From contig JAMCQY010000374.1 of the NCBI GenBank assembly GCA_023381945.1, positions 1 to 6,260 on the forward strand: 6,260 nucleotides of DNA, given 5' to 3'. A program made the position numbers and the translations under genes. The notes under the pieces were generated by a model. That model was given only the letters and a program-made list of their open reading frames with translations, was not told where the DNA came from and made no database searches. Source of the DNA: Deltaproteobacteria bacterium (GTDB lineage: Bacteria; Desulfobacterota; Desulfobaccia; Desulfobaccales; 0-14-0-80-60-11). Positions 1 through 6,149 of the stretch are shown here, piece after piece. The stretch's first letter is position 1; each line of letters begins with the position of its first letter.

Positions 1-414
1 GTAGCAAGTGGCAAAACTCCGGGGATAGGGCGAGTTAATCTGATCTTTACGGTAGCCGAAGCCGTTGTAAGCTTCCAGGCGATAGAACAGGCCGGCCAGG
101 CTCCAATTGTGCCAACCACCGCACTGCTCCTGCATTACGGCCAGGGCGTCATCCTCCCAACTGAGGCCGGCCGGCAAGCGGTGGCCGTCACGCACGCTGC
201 GGCTGAAATTCCCTGATGCCTCCCGCTGGTGCGCCACGGCGACAAAATACCAAGGGATACCCAGTTGATCCGCCAGGGCGGCATACCGGGCCTGATGGGC
301 CTGCATGCCGGCGATGGCTTTATCCACCTGCTGCTGTTTGCCGGCGTCAACGATTTGGCAATCCTTGAAAAGCTGCTCGTATTGCTCCTGGTAATCTTCC
401 AGACGGTTAGCCAA
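1..414 (-). CDS. Lysozyme-family protein (COG5526-like), C-terminus cut by window edge
   Basis: Open from a TTG start at 414 to the window edge, giving 138 residues with no stop. Visible motifs are IPWYFVAVAHQREASGNF (about 53-70), a DG pair at 76-77, WEDDAL (86-91), LFYRLEAYNGFGYR (109-122) and SPY (128-130). From memory this order (IPW, H-x-RE, DG, WE-DA, LE-YNG-GY, SPY) is that of the COG5526 lysozyme family, often phage-related, which would cleave peptidoglycan. Glu65 in the H-x-R-E motif is my candidate catalytic acid. I see no signal peptide; residues 1-50 are charged and Gln-rich. The TTG start is chosen because the frame has an upstream stop (TAA at about 465) with no ATG or GTG between, and AGGAGG lies 4 nt before the TTG. 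An ATG at 453-455 is in a different frame. The family call is recognition by motif; export or a prophage origin cannot be judged from the part seen. Confidence 0.78.
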   Translation of the reverse strand, partial: MANRLEDYQEQYEQLFKDCQIVDAGKQQQVDKAIAGMQAHQARYAALADQLGIPWYFVAVAHQREASGNFSRSVRDGHRLPAGLSWEDDALAVMQEQCGGWHNWSLAGLFYRLEAYNGFGYRKDQINSPYPRSFATCY

Positions 415-427
415 CCCTCCTCCTTTT

Positions 428-453
428 CCCGGCCCTGGCGCCGGGCGCCCGGC
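428..453 (-). promoter_or_regulatory. GC-rich leader palindromes just upstream of a Shine-Dalgarno
   Basis: A perfect 14-bp palindrome (GCCGGGCGCCCGGC, 440-453) overlaps a second possible hairpin. In that hairpin CCCGGC (445-440 on the minus strand) pairs with GCCGGG (433-428) around a 6-nt loop. The second hairpin ends right before AAAAGGAGG, the ribosome binding site of the TTG-started lysozyme-family gene. The two structures share an arm and are mutually exclusive. A regulatory role is speculation; the structure itself is in the sequence. Confidence 0.35.
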
Positions 454-485
454 ATAACTTTTTTACAATCCCTGCTTCTGGCGGG

Positions 486-494
486 AATATAGCA
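486..494 (-). promoter_or_regulatory. Candidate extended -10 promoter element for the lysozyme-family gene
   Basis: On the minus strand the bases TGC-TATATT give an extended -10 (TGn followed by a 5/6 match to TATAAT) within an AT-rich stretch. No good -35 hexamer is visible, which is tolerable for extended -10 promoters. Transcription would begin near 479 and give a leader of about 65 nt. This is pattern-based only. Confidence 0.35.
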
Positions 495-567
495 AAAAGT
501 TGTTTAAACGAAAGTTCAGATGAGATGTTTGACGCACAAGGAGAGATTGGCGGCAAGCAGCGCTAAC

Positions 568-601
568 CAAAAAGAGGAAAAGCGTCTTTCGGAGAAGGCG
601 C
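568..601 (-). terminator. Rho-independent terminator after the CAP-domain gene
   Basis: Minus-strand hairpin GCGCCTT (601-595), loop 594-589, AAGACGC (588-582), with seven pairs including one G-T. It is followed by TTTT, CCTC and TTTTT (581-569). It lies about 58 nt after the TAG of the CAP-domain gene and upstream of the lysozyme-family gene, so it should end the CAP transcript. Confidence 0.72.
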
Positions 602-658
602 CTCTACCCGCGGAGGGATGCCTGACTTGGCTCTGCGATCCGTTATATAATGCCCGGC

Positions 659-1255
659 CTAGCGCCGCAGCGTGGCGAACAGTTGGGTGGCGCGAATTTC
701 CGGGCCGCGGGCGGCGACGCCAACGCCCAGGTGGGTATAGTTCGGGCTGAGAATGTTTTGCCGATGGCCGGAGCTTGACATCCAGGAATCCATAATGCGC
801 CGGGCCAGGGCGTCAGGATTGGCGGCGGACACGTTAGAACCCTCCCAGATGTTTTCTCCCCAGCCGTAAATGGGTCCGGAGTAGAAGGGCTTCAGACGTT
901 CGCCGGCGGTCTGACCATCGGGGTTGGTATGGCTGAAAAAATGGCGGACTATCATGTCATCGGAATAGGCCTGGGAAACCCTGGAGAGCGCGCCGGACTC
1001 AGCCACAGCGGGGAGACCGTATTGTCTGCGCACCGCGTTGGTGAAGCGCCAGATCCGCTCTTCCACGTCTCCGAGATGCCTTGAGCCCAGGGACCAGGGC
1101 TGGACTGAAGCCGCGGGGCGACTCCAGACCGGCGGCGGATAGGCTCGGATTTGGGACGCCGGCAGCTGATACGGGCCACAACCCGCGCCGATGATCAGGG
1201 CGGCCAGCATCCCCCCCAAGCCCAGGGCAAACCTTCCTGGTTTTCCAAGCTTCAT
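659..1255 (-). CDS. CAP (SCP/PR1-like, YkwD type) domain protein, putative lipoprotein
   Basis: 198 residues from the ATG at 1255. Residues 9-25 form a hydrophobic export signal ending GAG-Cys26. Cys26 fits a lipoprotein attachment site, although Gly at -3 is unusual for a lipobox, so a plain membrane anchor is an alternative. A Pro-rich linker (about 37-55) leads into a CAP domain (PF00188), about 66-197. CAP signatures are HFFSHTNPDG (105-114), GWGENIWEG (131-139), SWMSSSGHRQNIL (157-169), THLGVGV (174-180) and ATQLFA (189-194). The cavity residues His109, Glu134 and His164 are present. Bacterial CAP proteins are extracytoplasmic, and most have no established activity. The ATG at 1255 has AGGAT about 5 nt upstream. 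A TTG eight codons further up (1279) lacks a ribosome binding site and would put a poor N-terminus before the signal. A terminator follows the gene. The domain call is secure; the biological role is not known. Confidence 0.9.
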   Translation of the reverse strand: MKLGKPGRFALGLGGMLAALIIGAGCGPYQLPASQIRAYPPPVWSRPAASVQPWSLGSRHLGDVEERIWRFTNAVRRQYGLPAVAESGALSRVSQAYSDDMIVRHFFSHTNPDGQTAGERLKPFYSGPIYGWGENIWEGSNVSAANPDALARRIMDSWMSSSGHRQNILSPNYTHLGVGVAARGPEIRATQLFATLRR

Positions 1256-1283
1256 TAAGATCCTATCCGGGGTGCACAAACTA

Positions 1284-1316
1284 CCGAGGAGGATCCAAGT
1301 TTCTGACCCTCCTCGG
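1284..1316 (-). other. Perfect 9-bp inverted repeat between two genes
   Basis: CCGAGGAGG (1284-1292) and CCTCCTCGG (1308-1316) are perfect complements around a 15-nt loop. The repeat lies in the short gap between the stop of the aromatic/His-rich protein gene (1344) and the start of the CAP gene (1255). On the minus strand the stem is followed only by TAGTTTGTG, a poor U-tract, so it would be a weak terminator. It may instead be an RNA stability or attenuation stem. The 5' arm on the minus strand contains AGGAGG, but no start codon is suitably placed after it. Confidence 0.5.
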
Positions 1317-1343
1317 AACTTGACTTCAGATTAATGTATTTGC

Positions 1344-1793
1344 TTAGTGTTCCCCATGCCAGCCGTGATGCCAGCCACCGCCCATGCCGTGATGATGGCG
1401 GTTATAGAAACCCTGGTCATAATGGCGGCCGGCGTGGTGGTCACGCCAGTAAGGGTAGCTGCGATGGAAATTCTGCCAGTATACCGGATGGTTCCGATAC
1501 CAGTTATGCCACCTGGGTGCGTACCAGTTACTGGGTCTGACGATGTAGGTTTGGGGATACGCATAATACGGGGCCCATCCATATCTGGGGCCAAAAAAGT
1601 ACTGCAAGACCCCATTTAGGAACCAGTCACCGTTGTAATAAACCCAGGGAGTATTGGGCCCGACCCACGGGGTGGCGGCAGGCTGCACAGTGGGGGGCGG
1701 ATAAACCTGGGCATTGGACGGTCCGGGCAGGGCGGCGAGGGCGACTCCAGCCAGCATGATGGTCAAAAGCAAGATGTTGAACAGCTTTTTCAT
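1344..1793 (-). CDS. Secreted Tyr/Trp/His-rich protein of unknown function
   Basis: 149 residues from the ATG at 1793, preceded by GGAG about 8 nt upstream. A further in-frame start 19 codons up would put a hydrophilic tail before the signal peptide and was rejected. Residues 1-28 are a typical Sec signal (MKK, then Leu/Ile/Ala-rich, with SNA before Gln29). The mature part starts with a Pro-rich segment (31-49). An aromatic core follows, with DWFLNGVLQYFFGP (56-69), YGWAPYY (71-77) and NWYAPRWHNWYRNHPVYW (89-106). It ends in a His/Gly/Trp-rich tail (HHHGMGGGWHHGWHGEH, 133-149). I count 13 His within residues 96-149 and 11 Trp in the mature chain. There are no Cys residues and no membrane segment after the signal. 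I do not recognise a named family. The tail could bind metal ions or be a surface-active low-complexity region, but neither is shown. The codon pattern is consistent and the frame is clean. Confidence 0.82.
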   Translation of the reverse strand: MKKLFNILLLTIMLAGVALAALPGPSNAQVYPPPTVQPAATPWVGPNTPWVYYNGDWFLNGVLQYFFGPRYGWAPYYAYPQTYIVRPSNWYAPRWHNWYRNHPVYWQNFHRSYPYWRDHHAGRHYDQGFYNRHHHGMGGGWHHGWHGEH

Positions 1794-2045
1794 ATTTGGC
1801 TCCAAGCGGAATTTTTTCACCGCAAGCGGCAAATTTTGCGCTCCTGACAATTAGATAGATTTCGCCGGTGGTTTGCTAGTGACTTTACTAGTTCGGGATA
1901 AATTTTTGGGTCGGGATATTGTAGTGATCGTGGAAATGTCTGCGATTATTGCAGGGAGGCAAAACGATTTTACCTGGCGGACACCCCAGCCCCCTTCGGG
2001 TAGTTCAATTATAGGCCGGGAAATCAATAAATAAAAAACCAAAAA

Positions 2046-4301
2046 CTATTTCCCGTCCATCACCGTCACTGCTTCCCATTCAGGGCCGGGGGGAGAGGCG
2101 ATATACTGTTGCACGAGTTTCAGATAGCGGTGGGTGGCGCCGTCATCGGGATAGGCCTCCAGGGCCTGTACGAAGGCAGCCAGGCTTTCCTGCCAGCGCC
2201 GCTCCCGGTAGAACCTCAGTCCCTGGTGGAAAGAGTCCAGGAACCGGGCCAATTTCGGAGCCGCCTCGCCTTCGCCAATCACCTCGAAAATGGCGGCAGC
2301 CTGAGCCTTGCCCTTAACCCGCACCCGGTCCACTTCCCGCAGGATAAAACCCCCTCCAAGGAGTTCGGCAGTGGATTGGCTGATGAGAATGCTGGTGCCG
2401 TAATACTTGTTCAGGCCTTCCAGGCGGGAGGCCAGGTTGACGTTGTCGCCCACCGCGGTGTAGTCGAACAGCCGGTCGGATCCCAAGTTGCCCACCGTGA
2501 CCGGTCCGGAATTGACCCCAACCCCGATTCTGATCAGCGGGCGGCCCATGGCCTGCCAATGGGCATTCAGATTCTTCAGGGCGAGGGTCATATCCAGGGC
2601 GGTCCGGCAGGCCAGGCGCGGATGGTCCGGCTGAATCAGAGGGGCGCCGAACAGGGCCATGATGGCATCCCCCATGTACTTATCAATGGTGCCGCCATGA
2701 TTGATGATGATATTGCTCATGGGGTTCAAAAAGTCATGCAGCATCTTAACCAGGGCTTGAGGGTCATTTTCCAGATTTTCCGAAATGCTGGTAAAACCCC
2801 GGATATCGCTGAACAGCAAGGTAATCTGCCGGCGCTCACCCCCCAGGCGCAGCTGCTCGGGGTGCTTCAGCATTTCCTGGACGATGCTGGGGGCGACATA
2901 TGACTCGAAGGCCTTCCGGACCCGCTCCCGTTCGTGCTCTTCCGCCAGGAACCGTTCCATGGAGATGCCCACGTAGATCAGGGTGATGCCCAATAGAGGA
3001 TAGAAAAGCTCCAGGTACATGTCAAAGCGGCTGAAAAGCAGGTAATTGGCCCCTGCAAATAATTCGAGCATGGCCACGGTGACGATAAACCCCCAAATAG
3101 CTGACGAGCGCTGCAGCAGCCATCCCAACAAGATCCCCAGAACCAGGATGATCAAGATTATCCGTAGCAGGCCATAACGGGAATATTGGATGAAATTATT
3201 TTTCAACAGATTGTCGATGGCGGTGGCCTGGACCTCCACCCCCGGAAAGATCCCGGAAAAAGGGGTGACACGGAGATCGTAAATGCCCACCGCGGTTGCG
3301 CCTATTATGACAATTTTATCCTTGAGGACCCGGCCCGGCAGAACTGCCGTCCAACAGCGCTGCTGCCGAGTAAGTGGGAATCGTTCCGGCAGGACCCAGA
3401 TAATTGAGCAGGACCCGGCCGTGGCGGTCCACCGGGAGTTCTTGCCTGCCGGCGCGAATCTCCTCCACGCCCAGCCGGGAAAGGGTGATCGCCAGAGGCG
3501 GACGGCCCCGGTAATGATCCAGAGCCACCAGGCTTTCCGGCGCAAAAAAATCGGAGCCATACAGGATAGTGAGCGGGAACCAACGGACCGTGCCGTCCAC
3601 GTCCGGCACCATGTTAAAATAGCCATTGCCCGCCGCAGCTTCGACTATGCCCGGGAGGTTGACTTCCACCCCGGCGGCGCCGAGGAGGGGCACCTGGGAT
3701 GAGTGGTTATCCAGGGAGCGCACCAGATTATAAGTGGAGGCCTTGGTGAAACTGGAGCCCATGAGCCTCTGCTGGGTGACGCCCCCGGCGGTCCCGCCTA
3801 CCCCGCGGAAGTAGAAACCCAGGATCGTGGGCGGACCTTCCTTGATGGCCTTAGCCAGCTGGCGATCCACATCGGCTCGCTGCTCCTCCTGAGCCAGCAG
3901 GGTCAGGATATCCGGAGAGGCCGCACCTTCCGGATGAATTCCTGCCGCAGGGTGGCAAGCGTCTTCAGGGCCCCGGTCTCCTCTTTCTCGGCAAAGATGA
4001 TATCCAAGGCGACGACCCGGGGGCCGGCGTCTTTCACTATCTTGATCAGACGGGCTGTGTCGGTGCGGGACCAGGGCCAGCGGCCCACTTTCTTGAGGCT
4101 CTCGTCGTCAATGGCCAGGATGACCACCTCAGAGGAAGGCGGCCGCGCTCCCCGGAAGCGGAATTTCAGGTCATAGAGCTTGAGTTCCATGAACTCGGTG
4201 AAGTTGGGGCGCCAAAGCAGCAAGATCCACATCAGCAGGGTGACGCCACCAACCCAAATAACGATGGGGGATTTCAAAAAACCGGCCAGACGTCTGATCA
4301 T
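2046..4301 (-). CDS. CHASE2-domain membrane adenylate cyclase (class III), interrupted by two compensating 1-nt frameshifts
   Basis: Read through both shifts the product is 751 residues, a normal size for CHASE2 cyclases. It would convert ATP to cAMP in the cytoplasm in response to a signal sensed outside the membrane. Order: membrane helix 1 (12-30); extracytoplasmic CHASE2 (about 38-345, with LYDLKFRFRG at 42-51 and VVALDIIFAE at 96-105); three helices (376-397, 401-424, 429-448); the junction FESYVAPSIV (465-474); a class III catalytic domain (about 490-675); and a TPR-like tail (681-751). Catalytic residues are complete: metal Asp499 (FSDIRGF) and Asp545 (DKYMGDAIM), adenine-selecting Lys541 and Thr615 (the Lys/Thr pair of bacterial adenylate cyclases such as CyaB1), Asn622 and Arg626 (VNLASR). 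The frame is broken near 3926 and restored near 3343; residues about 126-319 are read in another frame. The ATG at 4301 has AGGAG upstream. As written it is not one open frame, so it is a pseudogene unless the indels are sequence errors; the lack of other damage favours errors or a very recent lesion. Confidence 0.88.
3338..3348 (-). other. Frameshift site 2 in the cyclase gene (one extra base)
   Basis: The middle frame reads NYLGPAGTIPTYSAAALLDG and would then stop at 3316. The original frame resumes as PGRVLKDKIVIIGATAVG, a typical end of CHASE2. Removing one T from AGTTCTG (plus-strand AA at 3342-3343) joins them as LLDGSLPGRVLKDK. This +1 change exactly offsets site 1. Confidence 0.75.
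3923..3930 (-). other. Frameshift site 1 in the cyclase gene (one base apparently missing)
   Basis: Upstream of here the cyclase frame reads ...TLRQEFIRK and would stop at a TGA ending at 3903. Homology-like continuity resumes in the next frame as GAASPDILTLLAQEEQRAD. Restoring one G in the GG of GAAGGTGCG (3926-3927) gives RKGAASPDILTLL without a break. The exact base is inferred; the frame change itself is certain. No slippery heptamer of the X-XXY-YYZ type is present, so programmed frameshifting is unlikely. Confidence 0.75.
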
Positions 4302-4488
4302 GGTTTGAAGCTCTCCTGCCGGAGAAAGCTAAAACGCAGCAAGTTAAGGAAGGACCTGTTTCTGCGGAGCTTTGAGCCGGCGTTAACCACCCACAAAACC
4401 ACCGCGGGGTAAAGTCTGCAAAATAATAGCGTGTTTTGGGATAGAGGTGATAGCGAATTTTGTAAGGAGGAATCGAAGGTAGTAAGAA
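4302..4488. other. Intergenic region before the cyclase gene, no gene seen
   Basis: Part of the roughly 300-base gap between the FecR gene stop (4603) and the cyclase start (4301). I see no coding sequence on either strand. The minus strand carries the cyclase ribosome binding site (AGGAG about 11 nt before the ATG). An AT-rich TATTAT (about 4422-4427) could be a -10 element, but no acceptable -35 accompanies it. A cyclase promoter is expected here because a terminator closes the preceding gene, but I cannot place it. Confidence 0.45.
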
Positions 4489-4521
4489 ATAAAAAAGGCC
4501 CTGGTTTGGGATACCAGGGCC
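4489..4521 (-). terminator. Strong Rho-independent terminator of the FecR-domain gene
   Basis: GGCCCTGG(T) and (A)CCAGGGCC form a perfect 9-bp stem (4497-4505 with 4513-4521) around a 7-nt loop. On the minus strand it is followed by TTTTTT (4496-4491) and then ATTTCTT. It lies 82 nt after the annotated stop at 4603, but only 28 nt after the TAA at 4551-4549 where the gene would end if the 3' indels are corrected. It separates the FecR gene from the cyclase gene. Confidence 0.88.
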
Positions 4522-4552
4522 TCGAACTAATGTTTAATTGGTTGCCGTTTAG

Positions 4553-4685
4553 GTCCAGCTACCGCGATAGTTCCTGACCTGTCGTAAGTATTAAAAGTCC
4601 CGCTAGGGGGTGGATGCTGATTGGGTCCAATTACCACCAGCGATGGTTCCTGACCCGGCAGAGGTATTAAAAGTCCCGCTAGGGG
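4553..4685. repeat. Direct repeat of the 3' end of the FecR gene, second copy beyond the stop
   Basis: Copy A (4625-4685) lies inside the coding region. Copy B (4553-4609) lies just past the stop. By hand alignment they match at about 49 of 57 aligned bases, with a 4-nt gap in B, and the final 22 bases (4664-4685 and 4588-4609) are identical. Copy A has GGGG at 4682-4685, whereas copy B has GGGGG at 4606-4610. That extra base throws the second copy out of frame and creates the TAG stop. The repeat encodes PSGTFNT...SGTIAG at protein level. Confidence 0.85.
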
Positions 4686-5937
4686 TGAATGTTAAGGCTC
4701 CAGTAGGTGCGATGGACACCGGCCCGCTGAGATTGAAGGTACCAGTTGCTGAACCCGAAGCTGAGAGTGTTGCCGTCATGGTGCCGGTCAAAGTTCCTCC
4801 CTGCGGTCCAGAAACACTGACATTATTACTGACCAAAGAAAATGATCCTGATCCTGCAGAGAAAGACCAACTCCCGCTAGATAGTGTAGCGGGAAAGCTG
4901 AAGGAAGCGGAAAAGCTCCCGGGATAAGCTACTGTACGGCTTCCAGCAAAAGTTCCGGAAGCAAAAGTAGCTGTGGGAGCCAGTCCAAAGGCAGTGTAGC
5001 TTACAGAAGGCGCCAGGGTTTGGGAAAAGTTATAGCTGACTGTGGGTGTCACTACCGGCGTCACTGCCGGCGTCACCGCGGGGGCCACCGTGGGGGTTAC
5101 GGTCTGGACTGCGGCAGGGATCACTCGCGGTGGAATTACCAGATCATTCGCAATGGTGGCCAGCCGATTGGTGGTAGCCGGATTCACCAGGTCGGGCAGA
5201 TTCCTGGCAATACCTGAGGGAGCGGGTCCGGTGAAAGTAAGGGCGGCGCTTCGTCCCAAGGGGCCAAACCGCATACCTTGTTCAAACAGTTGCCGGTCCT
5301 GCTCGGTGATGGCAAAGGGCAAGGTGGGCGGCAGCCCCCTGGCCACCACGGAGCCCTGCATGCCGTTTAAATCCACGAAGGCATTCCCGAAGGCGAAGGC
5401 GGTCTTTTCGGCGCGCTTAAAGGTCTCGCCCACCTCTGGAAAGATGTTGGCCACCCGCACTACCCCCTTAAAACATAAGAAAGTCGATTCATTAGGGCTC
5501 AGGCGAATGCCCACGTCAGTGCCGCGCACGCCCATGGCCGCGGTGTGCGTCTTGACAATAAAATCAGGCTCCTGCACCTTGTAAACCTGGGAGACCACAA
5601 AATGGGCCAGACCCTGGAAGAGTTGCACCACCGCGCTGCGCTTGCCTTTAGCCGGATCGAACATATACTCCTCGATGGCGATCCGGGTCTCCGGGGAGAC
5701 GGTCACAGTGGTATTGTCCAAAAAAGTTATCTGAGCCCGGGAGAGCGATTTGGTGCGCAAAACGTCCCCCTGCTCCACCCCGTCCTGGGCCTTTGCTTCG
5801 GCGGCCGGCAGCTTTCCGCCTTTCATTAGTTCCACCCGTCCCTCCACCTGGGTGAGATGCCCTACCACTTCGGCCAGGGAACAGGTTGGCCAGGCCAGCA
5901 ACAGACCAATTGCCAGAATAATTAAGTTCCGCAACAC
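4603..5937 (-). CDS. Secreted FecR-domain protein with Thr/Pro linker and Ser/Gly-rich C-terminus
   Basis: 444 residues as written. Residues 1-22 are a signal peptide (SLA before Glu23), so the protein is exported. A FecR domain (PF04773 type) spans about 57-165: GDVLRTKSLSRAQITFLDN (57-75), TRIAIEEY (84-91), VKTHTAAMGVRGTD (128-141) and FKGVVRV (156-162). The rest is a less conserved segment (170-270), a Val/Thr/Pro repeat linker (279-300) and a Ser/Gly/Thr-rich, beta-prone C-terminus (301-444). In the classical iron system FecR is an anti-sigma regulator with an N-terminal membrane helix. Here the domain follows a cleavable signal and no sigma factor gene is seen, so a structural or surface role is more likely. 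The start is GTG at 5937 with GGGGAGG close upstream; TTG at the next codon (5934) gives better spacing and is possible. A promoter lies at 6048-6077 and a terminator at 4489-4521. The 3' end is suspect: two 1-nt corrections would extend it to a TAA at 4549 (462 residues, ending SGTIAGSWT). Confidence 0.87.
   Translation of the reverse strand: MLRNLIILAIGLLLAWPTCSLAEVVGHLTQVEGRVELMKGGKLPAAEAKAQDGVEQGDVLRTKSLSRAQITFLDNTTVTVSPETRIAIEEYMFDPAKGKRSAVVQLFQGLAHFVVSQVYKVQEPDFIVKTHTAAMGVRGTDVGIRLSPNESTFLCFKGVVRVANIFPEVGETFKRAEKTAFAFGNAFVDLNGMQGSVVARGLPPTLPFAITEQDRQLFEQGMRFGPLGRSAALTFTGPAPSGIARNLPDLVNPATTNRLATIANDLVIPPRVIPAAVQTVTPTVAPAVTPAVTPVVTPTVSYNFSQTLAPSVSYTAFGLAPTATFASGTFAGSRTVAYPGSFSASFSFPATLSSGSWSFSAGSGSFSLVSNNVSVSGPQGGTLTGTMTATLSASGSATGTFNLSGPVSIAPTGALTFTPSGTFNTSAGSGTIAGGNWTQSASTP
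5036..5107 (-). repeat. 12-bp tandem repeat encoding the Val-Thr-Pro linker
   Basis: Six degenerate 12-base units, of which the best two are GTCACTACCGGC (5048-5059) and GTCACTGCCGGC (5060-5071). They encode the VTPxV-type linker of the FecR-domain protein. Each unit is four codons, so slippage would change linker length without breaking the frame. Confidence 0.75.
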
Positions 5938-6047
5938 GACCTCCCCTTCACAACCATCCGCATCGTCAAAGGCGATATCCGGAAAATCGGTCTAATTTGC
6001 CATAGCCATTAATTTTTCATTGGTGATGGCGCTGCTGATTAAGTCCC

Positions 6048-6077
6048 TTTATAGAACCTGTTTATTACCCAAGTCAA
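6048..6077 (-). promoter_or_regulatory. Sigma70-type promoter of the FecR-domain gene
   Basis: On the minus strand TTGACT (6077-6072) and TATAAA (6053-6048) are separated by 18 bases. Each hexamer differs from consensus at one position. Transcription would start near 6041 and give a leader of about 100 nt before the GTG at 5937. It is the best promoter in the window and is correctly placed in the gap between the partial upstream gene and the FecR gene. Confidence 0.72.
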
Positions 6078-6149
6078 GGGAATGTTTATTTGTTGATCTA
6101 CAGAAAAATCTCCACAGGTTGTTTAAAAAGTGGTGGCCGCCTCCTGAAC

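Noticed and set aside
646..651. Perfect TATAAT on the plus strand with a CTGACT 18 bases upstream
   Set aside because: It points into the CAP gene in antisense and no plus-strand gene follows. The AT-rich gap next to the CAP gene stop can give this by chance, and the -35 match is poor.
1875..1891. CTAGT / ACTAG inverted repeat in the leader of the aromatic-rich protein gene, and GCAAATTTTGC near 1830
   Set aside because: The 5-bp arms are too short to argue for an operator without conservation data.
1851..2042. 63-codon minus-strand open frame in the gap between the cyclase and the aromatic-rich protein
   Set aside because: It has no ribosome binding site, no recognisable motif and low-complexity composition, and it sits in AT-rich intergenic DNA. 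I see nothing else firm in this gap; a TATAAT-like hexamer at 2008-2013 (minus) has no good -35.
2017..2055. Inverted repeat CGGGAAAT / ATTTCCCG overlapping the end of the cyclase gene
   Set aside because: The 8-bp arms flank a 23-nt A-rich (minus: T-rich) loop and no U-tract follows the second arm on the minus strand. It is a poor terminator and probably chance.
2109..2903. Long plus-strand open frame (264 codons) opposite the cyclase domain
   Set aside because: It is antisense to the well-conserved catalytic and C-terminal part of the cyclase. Its product resembles no family I know, and it is a typical shadow of GC-rich coding sequence.
3316..3930. Programmed ribosomal frameshifting in the cyclase gene
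   Set aside because: Neither site has a slippery heptamer or a clear stimulatory structure, and two opposite shifts in one gene would be needed. Sequence error or mutation is simpler.
4610..5829. Several plus-strand open frames opposite the FecR-domain gene
   Set aside because: They are antisense to a gene with signal peptide, domain, promoter and terminator. Their products are low-complexity mirrors of the Thr/Pro and Ser/Gly repeats.
6108..6119. TGTGGAGAT (minus strand), resembling a DnaA box
   Set aside because: Two mismatches from TGTGGATAA, only a single copy and no other origin features.
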